Shown: in pieces, positions 17,678 through 26,022 of the stretch
Numbering within the stretch: the first letter of the stretch is position 1
Layout of the letters: every line of letters starts with the position of its first letter
Origin: Candidatus Woesearchaeota archaeon
GTDB taxonomy: Archaea; Nanobdellota; Nanobdellia; SCGC-AAA011-G17; GW2011-AR18
DNA: 45,681 bases
Direction of reading: 5' to 3'
Assembly: GCA_018302545.1 (NCBI GenBank)
Contig: JAGVZM010000006.1
Span: 1-45,681 of the forward strand
Notes under the pieces: model-generated
The model's database searches: none
What the model was told of the DNA's origin: nothing
What the model saw: the letters and a program-made list of their open reading frames with translations, nothing else
Made by a program: the position numbers and the translations under genes

Positions 17678-18103
17678 TTATTGTAAGGGATATATTTTCG
17701 CTATTTTTGTACGTAATTTTTCGACTTCTTTTCTTTTAAGAGATCTTCTATGCCAAGATGCTAAATCTCCATCTTGACAGAAAGTTAAACTTCCGGAACC
17801 TACTCTTCTTTTGTCTGTAACAGTCTTAATACTCATGTAAAGTAGTTTGTGATCTATTATTCTATATTTTGAAAAGTCTTCTACTATCTTTTGAGCCACC
17901 ACACTTATAGAAGAGTACCTTTCATCGTTATCGATCCCTGCTTCTGAATTTTTACCTTCGGGCCCCAGAATAGATAATTCGTAAACTGTTCTCCTTCTTT
18001 TTGTATCTGGAATACGATGTTTTTCATCAAAAGAGACTTCATCTGAAGCAAGGACTAAATATTCTATTGTTGTATCATCTTTTAAATATTCTATTCTCTT
18101 CAT
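17678..18103 (-). CDS. Hypothetical protein
   Basis: 141 residues, not recognised. The sequence is hydrophilic and basic at the C-terminus (SWHRRSLKRKEVEKLRTK). Earlier there are beta-strand-rich stretches (TIEYLVLASDEVSF; RTVYELSILGPEG) and a helical SVVAQKIVEDF. No signal peptide or membrane segment. The ATG at 18103 has a clear upstream purine-poor leader and no strong ribosome site. It lies in the accessory block between 17-bp palindromes and may belong to the same transferred element. Confidence 0.5.
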   Translation of the reverse strand: MKRIEYLKDDTTIEYLVLASDEVSFDEKHRIPDTKRRRTVYELSILGPEGKNSEAGIDNDERYSSISVVAQKIVEDFSKYRIIDHKLLYMSIKTVTDKRRVGSGSLTFCQDGDLASWHRRSLKRKEVEKLRTKIAKIYPLQ

Positions 18104-18207
18104 ATCTGTTTTAAAGGGAGGAAGAAAAAACTTAAAAACCTATCTTAAGCCTTATAAGCATTAAATTTTAGCTTCAAAGCATATTTTATGGTATTTGGGT
18201 AGAAAAT

Positions 18208-18666
18208 CTAGCTGTTTAAATCTAAATTTTTATAATAAACTTGACAAGATTTTGGAAGTTGTGACTTTGCTTCCCTTACTTTTTCTAAGAGCTCTAGCCT
18301 CCCTCTGTTTGTCAATTTTGATATTTGTTTTTGAGATTTATAATATGATCCAAGCTCATTTTCAAAGTAAAGGCAATCACCTTCGTCAATTACTCTGTTT
18401 GCAGGTTCTCCTAAAATTCTGTCTCTGTCTTCATAATCCATATAATTTAGAGAGTTTCCATAAAAACTACTATACCTACATACAAGTAACAACCCTTTTG
18501 TTTCGTGTGGAACTTTTGCACATTCTTTTTTTCCACAATTTTTTAGGATTTGAGCTAATTCTGATACTTCTTGTTCCGAGGTTGGTGCTGTTTTTGGTTC
18601 CTCATTTGTTGAGTAAGAGAATAAAATTATTGTTAAAAATGAAGAAAAAAATATTGTTTTTGTAAT
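18208..18666 (-). CDS. Predicted secreted protein with no conventional start codon
   Basis: Reading from 18666 gives 152 residues: ITKTIFFSSFLTIILFSYST is a good signal peptide, followed by a low-complexity EEPKTAPTSEQE stretch, then CGKKEC and further Cys (LLLVCRYSS; DEGDCLYFE; KSCQVYYK), suggesting a small exported disulfide protein. The frame is closed by TAG right before ATT at 18664-18666, and the first ATG/GTG/TTG in frame is TTG at 18492, which would remove the signal peptide. So translation may start at ATT, or the original ATG mutated and the gene is decaying. A TATA-like TTTATAA lies about 40 bases upstream. Family not recognised. Confidence 0.45.
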   Translation of the reverse strand: MTKTIFFSSFLTIILFSYSTNEEPKTAPTSEQEVSELAQILKNCGKKECAKVPHETKGLLLVCRYSSFYGNSLNYMDYEDRDRILGEPANRVIDEGDCLYFENELGSYYKSQKQISKLTNRGRLELLEKVREAKSQLPKSCQVYYKNLDLNS

Positions 18667-18723
18667 CTAACTTGAGAATATTAATTATTTTTAATCTTTT
18701 TTGGGTTATAAAATTTAATTTAA

Positions 18724-18785
18724 GACTAAAAATTTTAATCTTTGCTATTTTATAATCATTTAGTTTTTGATTAAATATTTTAATC
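18724..18785. repeat. Two further copies of the 17-bp palindrome
   Basis: GACTAAAAATTTTAATC (18724-18740) and the perfect-consensus GATTAAATATTTTAATC (18769-18785). They lie in the 427-base gap 18667-19093, where otherwise only AT-rich sequence without a recognisable gene is seen. Confidence 0.55.
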
Positions 18786-19093
18786 GCCTTATTTTTTATT
18801 TGATATTTAAAAGTTCAAGAAATTGTAAGTTAACTCTCTGTTTAAATCTATAGAAATAAATTTCTAAACTCACTAAAATTTGATTAGAATAAATTAATTA
18901 GTTTTTTGTTGTAAATTCTTTTTCTTTATCTTCGTTATTATAGGTTGAATAAACAAAAGAATCTTTTTTTGAAATACCAAAAGGAAATAGTTATAGTAAT
19001 CTTTTTTTAAGTAATTTTTTGAGGATCTATTTAATAAAGGACAATTTCTATAAATTTGAGGACCATACTATAAATTATTATGTAAATTCTTTC

Positions 19094-19729
19094 TTATTCA
19101 TTAAGTTCTAATTCTTTAATAACTCTTTGAATTTTTGTGTTTTTCAAGATTTGATTTCCATAGGGGGTGATTTTTGCATAAGCTTCTCTTCCAATTCTTT
19201 GTTTATCTACCATCCCCTCAGTATATAGTCTTAAGATAAATTGTGTAATTGTAGACCTTATTGAATTATACTCTTTTCCAGGATATAAATAATTTGCAAG
19301 AGATTTGTAGGAGATATGTTTTGCATTCAAGCTGTTTTGTAGTTCGTATAATGCTTTGAATAATTTAAGTTCTGCTCTTGGTAAGGATCTTAATACATTT
19401 AGAATTGGTGGTGTTGAAGTTTCTGGTTCAACTAAGATTTCCTCTTCTAATTCTTTATAATTTAGTTGTATTTTATTTATGTGAGTAGAAGAACTCTCTT
19501 TTTCTTCTTGATTTTGTTTGGTAGCTAATAATCGCTCGATCCTTTTCATTCTATCTTCTATTACTAAAAATTTATTGTTCGTACTTTTTGTGTGTTCTTC
19601 TACTATTCCATGTAGATGAAGGATATCTTTTTTTACATTGTTGAAAGAACCCTTTAGGTGTTCACTAATCTTTATTAGATTGTGTTGTTCACTCTTTCTT
19701 TTTTTAGATATGAAATCAAATATGCCCAT
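19094..19729 (-). CDS. Coiled-coil plus winged-helix DNA-binding protein
   Basis: 211 residues. Residues about 15-85 are a coiled coil, 85-110 a polar linker, and about 115-200 a winged-helix domain: RAELKLFKALYEL, then ISYKSLANYL as the likely positioning helix, SIRSTITQFILRLYTEGMV as recognition helix and wing, ending AKITPYGNQIL. It shares this layout with the protein at 20343-21107. The upstream gap contains GTTCGGT boxes which could be its operator or iterons. It may act as a repressor, partition or replication regulator of the accessory element; no enzymatic domain is present. Confidence 0.65.
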   Translation of the reverse strand: MGIFDFISKKRKSEQHNLIKISEHLKGSFNNVKKDILHLHGIVEEHTKSTNNKFLVIEDRMKRIERLLATKQNQEEKESSSTHINKIQLNYKELEEEILVEPETSTPPILNVLRSLPRAELKLFKALYELQNSLNAKHISYKSLANYLYPGKEYNSIRSTITQFILRLYTEGMVDKQRIGREAYAKITPYGNQILKNTKIQRVIKELELNE

Positions 19730-19792
19730 TATGATTTATAGTTTGTTTGTTGTATTTATATTTTACTGATTTTGTTTAGATAAATATAATTG

Positions 19793-19940
19793 TTCGGTGA
19801 ACAGTACTGAACTGTTTTCTAATTGTTCTATAAATTATTTTGCTTAATTAAAGCTTAAATCCTATAAATATGGCCACTGTTCGGTATTGTTCGGTAAACG
19901 TAGGTGACGTCACCAAACGGTTCGGTAAACGTAGGTGAAC
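19793..19940. repeat. GTTCGGT repeat cluster with a perfect palindrome
   Basis: GTTCGGT occurs four times: near 19793 (as GTTCGGTGAAC), at 19879, 19889 and 19920. The last two are parts of an exact 19-bp direct repeat GTTCGGTAAACGTAGGTGA (19889-19907 and 19920-19938) with a 31-bp period. Between them is the perfect 12-bp palindrome GGTGACGTCACC (19903-19914). The cluster lies in the 613-base gap upstream of the winged-helix gene at 19094, with a TATA-like CTATAAATA (19862-19870). Iteron-like origin or operator are the options. A small open frame at 19962-20078 (38 codons) follows it but cannot be supported as a gene. Confidence 0.6.
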
Positions 19941-20146
19941 AACTAATTTTACATGAGATAAATGATTTTTATAGATAAGAAGTATAAAACAGATGTTTTG
20001 ATGAGATTAGAGAAAAATAATAGGGGTCTGTCTATTTTTAGCAAAAGTGAGGATTATTATTTTGCAAATGGTTCATAATTAAAGGAGAATAATTCTCTTT
20101 GTCAAAAAATAAGCATAGGTTTTTATTATTTTCAATAAAAATGAGA

Positions 20147-20248
20147 CTTATTTTTACAAAAATTCGGTTCAGTGATTGATTGAAACTTAAAAATGAGAGT
20201 TGATTAATGAAAAATCTTTAATTTTGATGAAATTTTTGTAAAAATAAG
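20147..20248. repeat. 18-bp perfect inverted repeat with related degenerate copies
   Basis: CTTATTTTTACAAAAATT (20147-20164) and its exact reverse complement AATTTTTGTAAAAATAAG (20231-20248), 66 bases apart. Degenerate relatives (TTTGTCAAAAAATAAG, near 20099-20114; TTTGTGTAAAAAACAC, near 20275-20290) lie on both sides. It is in the gap 19730-20342, just downstream of the winged-helix gene at 20343. Candidate binding sites or an element end. Confidence 0.5.
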
Positions 20249-20342
20249 GGTAATATGGATGAAAACTTGAAATTTTGTGTAAAAAACACTAAAAATGAGT
20301 ATTAATTGGAGCTAAGTAGTTATTGATTGATTGAAATAAGTG

Positions 20343-21107
20343 TTAAACAGAGTTAAAAAGGGTTTTTTGATTAGGATCTGAGTCATAATAAAGATTTATT
20401 AATTTCTGTTTTAGATTTAATGTTTTGAAGTCTGGATGTATGAAAACAAGGTTTAAACGATTATTTAACCGTTTTTTAACAATAGGGGCATTTTTCTTTA
20501 TTATTGAACTTATGTGGCTCCTAATACAATGTTCAGATAGTCCCATTTTAATAGAAAGGGCTTTATAAGTTGTTTCTAGGCCCTCCTCCTCCATTTGATA
20601 AATAGATAAGAAAGTTTTTAGCTCTTGTTTGGATAATGATAAAAAAACCTTAGAAAGATCATTGGTTAGTTGTTTTAGTTGGGTTTTGGGTGGTTGTTGA
20701 TTGATTAAATGATTAAATGATTGATTAGTGATTGATTGATTGATTGATTGATTAGGCTGTTTTTCATTAAAAAAAGAGCTATTTTCTGGGCTTTTCTGTG
20801 GTTTAATCTCGTTGTTTTTGGCGTTTTCTGCCCAAATAGGACTATTTTGTGATTGATTAGTGTTTAAGTGATTGATTGATTGATTGATTAAATGATTGAT
20901 TGATTGATTAACCCCCTCATTTCCTGTGGAACTCTCCTTTTTTAGGCTTTTAAGCTCCTCTTGAAAGGAGATTAATTTTGTAGAAATTTTGCTTATTAGT
21001 TCGTTTTGTTGAGAAATAATGGATTTTAGGGTCTTTATTTCTTCAGAGAGAGCCTGAATATCTTCTTTTACTTTAGAGAAGGAATTTTTTAGAGCTTCTT
21101 CGTTCAT
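20343..21107 (-). CDS. Coiled-coil plus winged-helix protein with tetranucleotide tract
   Basis: 254 residues. Residues about 5-60 are a coiled coil. Residues about 65-140 are a low-complexity segment with repeated INQS and INHL units encoded by tetranucleotide tracts. About 150-230 is a winged-helix domain (SKQELKTFLSIYQ, TYKALSIKMGL, EHCIRSHISSI) aligning with the protein at 19094-19729. The C-terminus is a 20-residue tail. Presumably DNA-binding, perhaps dimerising through the coiled coil. The tracts sit between coiled coil and DNA-binding domain, so slippage would remove the latter. Its gap to the neighbouring gene is rich in inverted repeats. Confidence 0.65.
   Translation of the reverse strand: MNEEALKNSFSKVKEDIQALSEEIKTLKSIISQQNELISKISTKLISFQEELKSLKKESSTGNEGVNQSINHLINQSINHLNTNQSQNSPIWAENAKNNEIKPQKSPENSSFFNEKQPNQSINQSITNQSFNHLINQQPPKTQLKQLTNDLSKVFLSLSKQELKTFLSIYQMEEEGLETTYKALSIKMGLSEHCIRSHISSIIKKNAPIVKKRLNNRLNLVFIHPDFKTLNLKQKLINLYYDSDPNQKTLFNSV
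20702..20910. repeat. Tetranucleotide (ATTG/TGAT) tracts inside a coding region
   Basis: ATTG is repeated five times at 20731-20750, four times at 20871-20886 and TGAT about four times at 20893-20908, with broken copies between. Read on the minus strand they encode Ile-Asn-Gln-Ser cycles. Gain or loss of one unit shifts the frame of the winged-helix gene. Confidence 0.7.
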
Positions 21108-21177
21108 CTCCTTTTTATTTTAAGAGGAATATAAAAGAATTCTTGATTTTTTATATATGTGTTTGATTTAGTATTGT

Positions 21178-21609
21178 TTAAGATTGGTTTTCTTGATTTG
21201 TGGGTTTTGCACTAATAATTGGAAAGGTCATATGAAGGGGCAACCCTACCATTTCTTCTAATTCTAATGCCTTTACGCTTGCCCTTCTTATAATATGGTT
21301 ATAGATTGAGGCATGGAATTCTGGGTTTGTCTTTTTTTCTACTTTCCATTCATTTATGTGTTTTTTAATAAGTTCTGCATTGTTATCATGACATATTAAA
21401 AAACCATTAAGTTCTAATTTTCCTGCGTTTGAATAATTAACAATAAACTCAAAATAAACTGTTAATGCGGGTCTTTCTTCATCTCCTATTTTTAAGTTGC
21501 TTGATTCAATATCTTTTATTTTTATATTGTTTTGAATTTTATCTTCGTTTGAGAACTGTGCTTTTTTTTCAACACTTATTTTTTCAAGACCAAAACTTAT
21601 TACTTGCAT
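21178..21609 (-). CDS. Conserved-looking hypothetical protein
   Basis: 143 residues, mostly alternating strands with a helix near the end. Notable segments are VYFEFIVNYSNAGKLELNGF, LICHDN, and a C-terminal helix IIRRASVKALELEEMVGLPL followed by HMTFPIISAKP. The ordering (antiparallel strands, then a long helix and a Pro-terminated tail) recalls SecB-like chaperone folds, but this is only an impression. No signal peptide or membrane segment. ATG at 21609. It is alone on the strand between accessory genes. Confidence 0.5.
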   Translation of the reverse strand: MQVISFGLEKISVEKKAQFSNEDKIQNNIKIKDIESSNLKIGDEERPALTVYFEFIVNYSNAGKLELNGFLICHDNNAELIKKHINEWKVEKKTNPEFHASIYNHIIRRASVKALELEEMVGLPLHMTFPIISAKPTNQENQS

Positions 21610-21739
21610 GGGGATGTTGAAGAGATAGACTATTTAAACTTTTTTATAGTTTTATTGTTATTTTTTATTTGATTTTTTTATTTATTACGCCTTGATGAAT
21701 CAAAATATTTAATTATTTGCCTTGTGCCCAACTATTCTT

Positions 21740-22327
21740 ATGTATATTAGGTTGAAGAAAGTAAAAAAAGGAAAGGGTTCTGTATATGAATATGCCCATC
21801 TTGTGGAGGGAGTTTGGAAAAAAAGAAAACAAATTAAAGAGGAGATACAAGGTCCTAAGTTTAGAAGATTCAATAATTCTACACATAAATATATCCGTTT
21901 TCTTGGAAGGGTTTATCATTTTGAAGAAGATTTAATGAGGGGGGATCAAGATTTAAAGGATTTTGAAAATTTAATTAAGAATCTTTCTGTTAAGGAATTA
22001 TATTATATCTTAATTGGAAATATTTTGCTCTCTAGAGGGTTTATTAAAAAAGAAAATGCCTTTTTTAACGGAGATTTTTCAGTAGATTTGAATTCCTTCA
22101 CTATTCGGAGATTGGATCAAGAAGTTGTGTTAAAGTTGTTAAAAAGAGGAGGGTATTTATGTAAATATAGTTTGGAGGAGTTGTTTAAGGTTGATAGAGT
22201 TAATAATAGGGAAGAAGGTCTTTTTTTTATGAAAAAATTGAAAATGGTGGGAATTGAATTAAATGCAAATCTTTTTTTTATTTTAGTTAGTAAATTGTTA
22301 AAAGAGAGTAATAAGCCAGAAAATTAG
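21740..22327 (+). CDS. Hypothetical protein with a transposase-like N-terminal motif
   Basis: 195 residues from ATG 21740 (a TTG at 21722 is less likely). The N-terminus YIRLKKVKKGKGSVYEYAHLV resembles the start of archaeal IS4/IS1634-type proteins and their solo homologues, where a Lys-rich strand precedes a YAYLVE-like motif. No DDE catalytic domain follows; the rest is helical (LIKNLSVKELYYILIGNIL; YLCKYSLEELFKV), so it is not a transposase. Its stop overlaps the opposite gene by four bases (22324-22327). Confidence 0.5.
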   Translation: MYIRLKKVKKGKGSVYEYAHLVEGVWKKRKQIKEEIQGPKFRRFNNSTHKYIRFLGRVYHFEEDLMRGDQDLKDFENLIKNLSVKELYYILIGNILLSRGFIKKENAFFNGDFSVDLNSFTIRRLDQEVVLKLLKRGGYLCKYSLEELFKVDRVNNREEGLFFMKKLKMVGIELNANLFFILVSKLLKESNKPEN

Positions 22328-22827
22328 TTTATTATGTCTTTTTCTTTTAGATGGTTTGTGATGTTTGTTTCAGCACGATAGTCCTTAGGATCATTATTGT
22401 TTTTTAATTCTATAAATACTCCTTCTAGGTCTTCAAGATTATTTCCATATGATGCAGAAGAGAACAAAACATATGTTAAATTTCTTGTTGTTTGGAGGAG
22501 CCTGTTATATTCTTGAGGGGTTTCAAAATAATCTTTTAATACACTTGCAATTTCTTGGTCTACTTCTTCTATCTCTTCAAAAGAGGTATCAATTTTTACT
22601 TCTAAGTCTCCAAATCTTCCTCTTAAGATAGAAATTAGTCTTTTTCCATCTAACCTATCTATATTATAATCTGTTATAATCGCTTCATATCTCTCTGGTT
22701 CTATCAATAAATATTCAAAAAGGTTGTCTAATGTTGATGCATACTCTATTGTTGCTCCTTCTTCTCTTAATTTCTCTTCTAATTTTGAGATGTTCCACTC
22801 TTCATCGTCTATTATTAATATAGCCAT
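22324..22827 (-). CDS. Receiver-like (response-regulator fold) protein
   Basis: 167 residues. ILIIDDEEWN (two acidic residues at the end of strand 1) and IITDYNIDRLDG (possible phosphoacceptor Asp at the end of strand 3) fit a receiver domain; LTYVLFSSASYG fits strand 4 with Ser. The usual Lys at strand 5 is not evident, and the inserted Glu-rich helix (DTSFEEIEEVDQEIAS) is atypical. No output domain or histidine kinase lies nearby. It may be a solo receiver or a degenerate one. It has a partner-like gene at 23500-24117 with the same strand order. Confidence 0.6.
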   Translation of the reverse strand: MAILIIDDEEWNISKLEEKLREEGATIEYASTLDNLFEYLLIEPERYEAIITDYNIDRLDGKRLISILRGRFGDLEVKIDTSFEEIEEVDQEIASVLKDYFETPQEYNRLLQTTRNLTYVLFSSASYGNNLEDLEGVFIELKNNNDPKDYRAETNITNHLKEKDIIN

Positions 22828-22922
22828 CTTTGATTAAAGAAAAACATGAAATTTAAATATGTTACTTTTTTATGGTAGTTAATGTGGGAAGGTTTATAAA
22901 TCTTTTAATTTAATTATTTGAG

Positions 22923-23384
22923 ATGATAAATGAAAAGGATCTAGTGTTGTTTCGTGCAGCTTTAAGAGTTGGAGAAATTATATTTGAGTATGTAGTAAAA
23001 GATAAAAGAATATGGTTGGAGGATAGGAGAGGAGATGGAATTAATCCTCTTTATGATCAGACAGAAGAAGGGTTGTTTTTAGAGGGGCATTATGGTCGGC
23101 CAACCTCTCTTTGGACCCCTTGGGGAAATTATAGGATTGGGGGTTCTGGAGAGGGTTCATGGAAAGAGCATATGGATGATTTGTTAGGGCGTTTAGGTGC
23201 CATAGAAACAATTCCTCTAAAAACAACCCATATGGGGGATTTTGGGCCTGTTTATGCAATTAATAAAATTGATGCTTTTCCTTTGCCTGAACCAAGATTA
23301 AGAGAAAGAAGTTCTTATTTAGAATATAGGCTTGCTAAATCTATGTGGAAAGAGATGAAGGCTCAATTAGATAATCTTAGATAA
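22923..23384 (+). CDS. Hypothetical protein between two receiver-like genes
   Basis: 153 residues, not recognised. It contains Gly- and Trp-rich stretches (YGRPTSLWTPWGNYRIGGSGEG) and a helical C-terminus (RLAKSMWKEMKAQLDNL). No signal peptide or membrane helix. A TATA box TTTATAAA (22893-22900) lies about 23-30 bases before the ATG, predicting a leaderless transcript. The close association with two receiver-like genes suggests a shared signalling role, which is inference. Confidence 0.5.
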   Translation: MINEKDLVLFRAALRVGEIIFEYVVKDKRIWLEDRRGDGINPLYDQTEEGLFLEGHYGRPTSLWTPWGNYRIGGSGEGSWKEHMDDLLGRLGAIETIPLKTTHMGDFGPVYAINKIDAFPLPEPRLRERSSYLEYRLAKSMWKEMKAQLDNLR

Positions 23385-23499
23385 CTCTTTTTTTAATTGA
23401 TTTTAATAAGTTGTATAATTAATATATTTGTTACTTTTTAGTAGTATTTATTTCGAAATGTTTATATAGTAATTATTATTACTATTATTGAGGATTAAT

Positions 23500-24117
23500 A
23501 TGGTAAAAAGGTCTGAATTAGAGGAAAGAGCTGGAATTCTAATAATAGATGATGAACCTCATAATGTTGAGGCTTTAATTGAGTTTTTAGAAAGAAGAGG
23601 GATAGAGGTTCAATATACTTCAGATTTGGCAGAAGGTGCTGAAACAATCTCTGAAGCTTATAAAGAGGGGAGAACTTATTCTGCAATTGTATGCGATAAT
23701 CATTTTCCTAATTCAGGTCTAGAGAAATATGATCCTAATTTTAATGGAATTGATCTTGTTAGTATTTTAAGTAAAAATTCTAGAGATTTACCTCAAGATA
23801 GGGGACATAGACAATTTGTCAAAGATTATTTTGGAAGAGATTTAGGAGGAATTAGAAGAGAATATAGGGGGAAAATTGTTATGTTTTCTGGAAGTGCATA
23901 TTCAGAATCTTCTGAGATAGATTCTAGTGTTGAAATTGTACAGAAATTTCCAGATACAGAAGGAGTATGTTGTGAATCTGGGGTTTTAGATGTTTTGGAA
24001 GGTTTGGGTCTTGATTTAGAAGGAAGAGAGGATTCTGAATTATTAGAATATAAAGAAAGAAATGATTTGTGTTATGGTTTGCCCTCTGATGATGAAAGAA
24101 TATTAGGTTTTTATTAA
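23500..24117 (+). CDS. Receiver-like protein with extended C-terminus
   Basis: 205 residues from ATG 23500 (TTG 23488 would add four residues); GAGGA at 23490-23494 could be a ribosome site and TTTATATA (23461-23468) is the TATA box. Strand 1 ends [11 protein letters not shown], strand 3 ends [10 protein letters not shown], strand 4 is [10 protein letters not shown]. These match the order in the protein at 22324-22827, and fit a receiver fold with an insertion ([17 protein letters not shown]). The last 60 residues are an acidic helical tail. No effector domain is visible. Its stop overlaps that of the convergent lon gene by four bases. Confidence 0.6.
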   Translation: MVKRSELEERAGILIIDDEPHNVEALIEFLERRGIEVQYTSDLAEGAETISEAYKEGRTYSAIVCDNHFPNSGLEKYDPNFNGIDLVSILSKNSRDLPQDRGHRQFVKDYFGRDLGGIRREYRGKIVMFSGSAYSESSEIDSSVEIVQKFPDTEGVCCESGVLDVLEGLGLDLEGREDSELLEYKERNDLCYGLPSDDERILGFY

Positions 24118-25976
24118 GATTCTAATTTTTTTAGAATGTTTTTATTTTTTCCTTTCCAAATTAAAGCGTGTTCTAACACTTGTTTAAAATTATCTACAGA
24201 GATTATCTCTATTTTTTGTAATTGTTCTTTTGATAAGACTAAATCTTCATAATTTTTCTTTGGAATAATTACTCTTTTTATTCCTGCTTCTATTGCTGCT
24301 TCAACTTTTGCAGTTGCCCCTCCAATAGGAAGAACTTCTCCTCTAATAGATAAGGAACCAGTCATAGCTGTATCTTGCCTAATTGGAATTTTTTTTAGAG
24401 CGGATACAATCGCCGTTGCTACAGCAATTGAGGCTGAATCTCCTTCTACACCAGAACCTGCGGTGTATAGAAATTGTATAAAAATATCATACTTCTCTTT
24501 AATATCTTCTCTGAATGATTTTAAAATTATTGCAGATACATTTTTTACTGCTTCTTTTGCTATTTCTCCTAATTGTCCTGTTGCAATAAATTCTGCTTTT
24601 TCTCCACCTAAAGTTACTTCTGATTCTATAGGGAGTACTATTCCTGATAGTGCTGCACCTGCTCCAATTACTGCTAACCCATTTATCCTTCCTACTCTAG
24701 ACCCTTCTGTAATTATTACTTCATACTTTTTTTTATTTTCGATATATTTGTCTGCTAGTTGTTGTTCTAAAGGTCTTGCAAATTTCATAGATTTTGTAAC
24801 ATGGTGTTTTTCTACTAATTTTGAATTCTCTTCAATTGTTAAATCTCCAGCTGCTCTAACTAGTCCTCCTAATTCTCTTAATCTTACTGTTAATTTATTA
24901 GAAGTTGCAGCCATTTTTCTTGCTTCTTTTATTATTTCATCAACTGCTTCTTTAGTAAAATGTGGTATTCTTTTATCTTTAGATACTTCTTGGGCTACAA
25001 ATTGAACTAATTTATTTCTATTTTCTACATTATCATCCATAGTTTCGTTCATATAAACTTCATATCCGTAACCCCTAATTCTGGATCTTAGTGCTGGATG
25101 CATTTTTTCAATTGTTTCTAGATTTCCTGCTGCAACTAAAATAAAATCTGTTGGAACAGGTTCTGTAGATACCATCGCTCCCGAAGACCTTTCTGATTGT
25201 CCTGTGATTTTATATTTTTTTTCTTGTAGTGCTGAAAGAAGTTCTTGTTGGGTATGATAATCCAATAAACCTATTTCATCTATAAAAACAACACCTCCGT
25301 TTGCTTTGTGAATCATTCCAGCTGTTACTCTTTCGTGTGCGGGTGTCCCAAGTCCGCCTGATTGGAGGGGGTCATGTAATACATCTCCTAAAAGTGCTCC
25401 TGCGTGGGCTCCTGTAGAATCTATAAAGGGGGCTGTTTTTTCGTTTGTGGTGTTTACTAGGAGTTTTGGAACTTTGATTTTTTGGGTTCCTAGTTTCTTA
25501 TTTAGGTTTATAAAAAGAAGGAATGCTACAAAAAAAATCATTGATCCTATTATAGATGCAGCGGCAATTATATCTCCATATTCTTTTCTTATCCACCAAG
25601 GAGTTATGAGAGTTATTAAAAGAACAACAAATAAAATAATGTTGGTGTTTCTTGTGGATGTTAAAGATTGTATTTTTAATTTTGTTACTAATGATTTACC
25701 CTTTCCTTTAGGCATTATTCTTATTAGGGGGTTGTTTTCATCTTCTTCATTAGGTAGACAGAGAATATCTACTAATTTTGTGGTGGGTAATAATTCGGCT
25801 AGTGCTTGTCCTAATAGGGACTTTCCTGTTCCTGGTTCTCCAATTAAAAGAACATTTCTTCTTTGTCTTGCTGCCTTTTTAATAATTTTTAAGGCTTGTT
25901 CTTGTCCTATTATTTGTTCAGAAATATTTTTTGGTATTTTAATTTCTTCTGTTGTTTTATAATCTAAAGAGTCCAT
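24114..25976 (-). CDS. lonB: Archaeal membrane-anchored Lon protease (LonB)
   Basis: 620 residues. Walker A GEPGTGKS at 46-53. Two adjacent membrane helices (about 113-157; [15 protein letters not shown] and [11 protein letters not shown]) are inserted between Walker A and Walker B, as in archaeal Lon. Walker B is [12 protein letters not shown] near residue 230. The C-terminal peptidase domain has catalytic Ser514 in EGDSASIA and Lys557 in GGATAKVEA, the Ser-Lys dyad. It degrades unfolded and regulatory proteins at the cytoplasmic membrane face, together with the proteasome. Length fits the family. The promoter is in the gap 25977-26022 and the neighbour is a PRC-barrel gene. Confidence 0.95.
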   Translation of the reverse strand: MDSLDYKTTEEIKIPKNISEQIIGQEQALKIIKKAARQRRNVLLIGEPGTGKSLLGQALAELLPTTKLVDILCLPNEEDENNPLIRIMPKGKGKSLVTKLKIQSLTSTRNTNIILFVVLLITLITPWWIRKEYGDIIAAASIIGSMIFFVAFLLFINLNKKLGTQKIKVPKLLVNTTNEKTAPFIDSTGAHAGALLGDVLHDPLQSGGLGTPAHERVTAGMIHKANGGVVFIDEIGLLDYHTQQELLSALQEKKYKITGQSERSSGAMVSTEPVPTDFILVAAGNLETIEKMHPALRSRIRGYGYEVYMNETMDDNVENRNKLVQFVAQEVSKDKRIPHFTKEAVDEIIKEARKMAATSNKLTVRLRELGGLVRAAGDLTIEENSKLVEKHHVTKSMKFARPLEQQLADKYIENKKKYEVIITEGSRVGRINGLAVIGAGAALSGIVLPIESEVTLGGEKAEFIATGQLGEIAKEAVKNVSAIILKSFREDIKEKYDIFIQFLYTAGSGVEGDSASIAVATAIVSALKKIPIRQDTAMTGSLSIRGEVLPIGGATAKVEAAIEAGIKRVIIPKKNYEDLVLSKEQLQKIEIISVDNFKQVLEHALIWKGKNKNILKKLES

Positions 25977-26022
25977 TATATTAAAATAATAATAGAAGAA
26001 TTTAAAAGATTATTGAATAGAA

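Noticed and set aside
18195-18665. Plus-strand open frame over the 18.2-18.67 kb gene
   Set aside because: It lies opposite the minus-strand frame that has a signal peptide and Cys-containing mature part; the plus frame is Leu-rich and low complexity, as expected of an antisense shadow.
19877-19940. Repeats at 19.88-19.94 kb looked like a short CRISPR array
   Set aside because: Only two exact copies with a 12-base spacer and no further repeats or cas genes; better seen as iteron-like boxes.
19962-20078. Small plus-strand open frame of 38 codons
   Set aside because: Starts after a distant TATA-like site, has no ribosome site and no recognisable sequence; too short to support.
21740-22327. 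Transposase gene
   Set aside because: Only the first 20 or so residues resemble IS4/IS1634-type starts; no DDE catalytic core or terminal inverted repeats.
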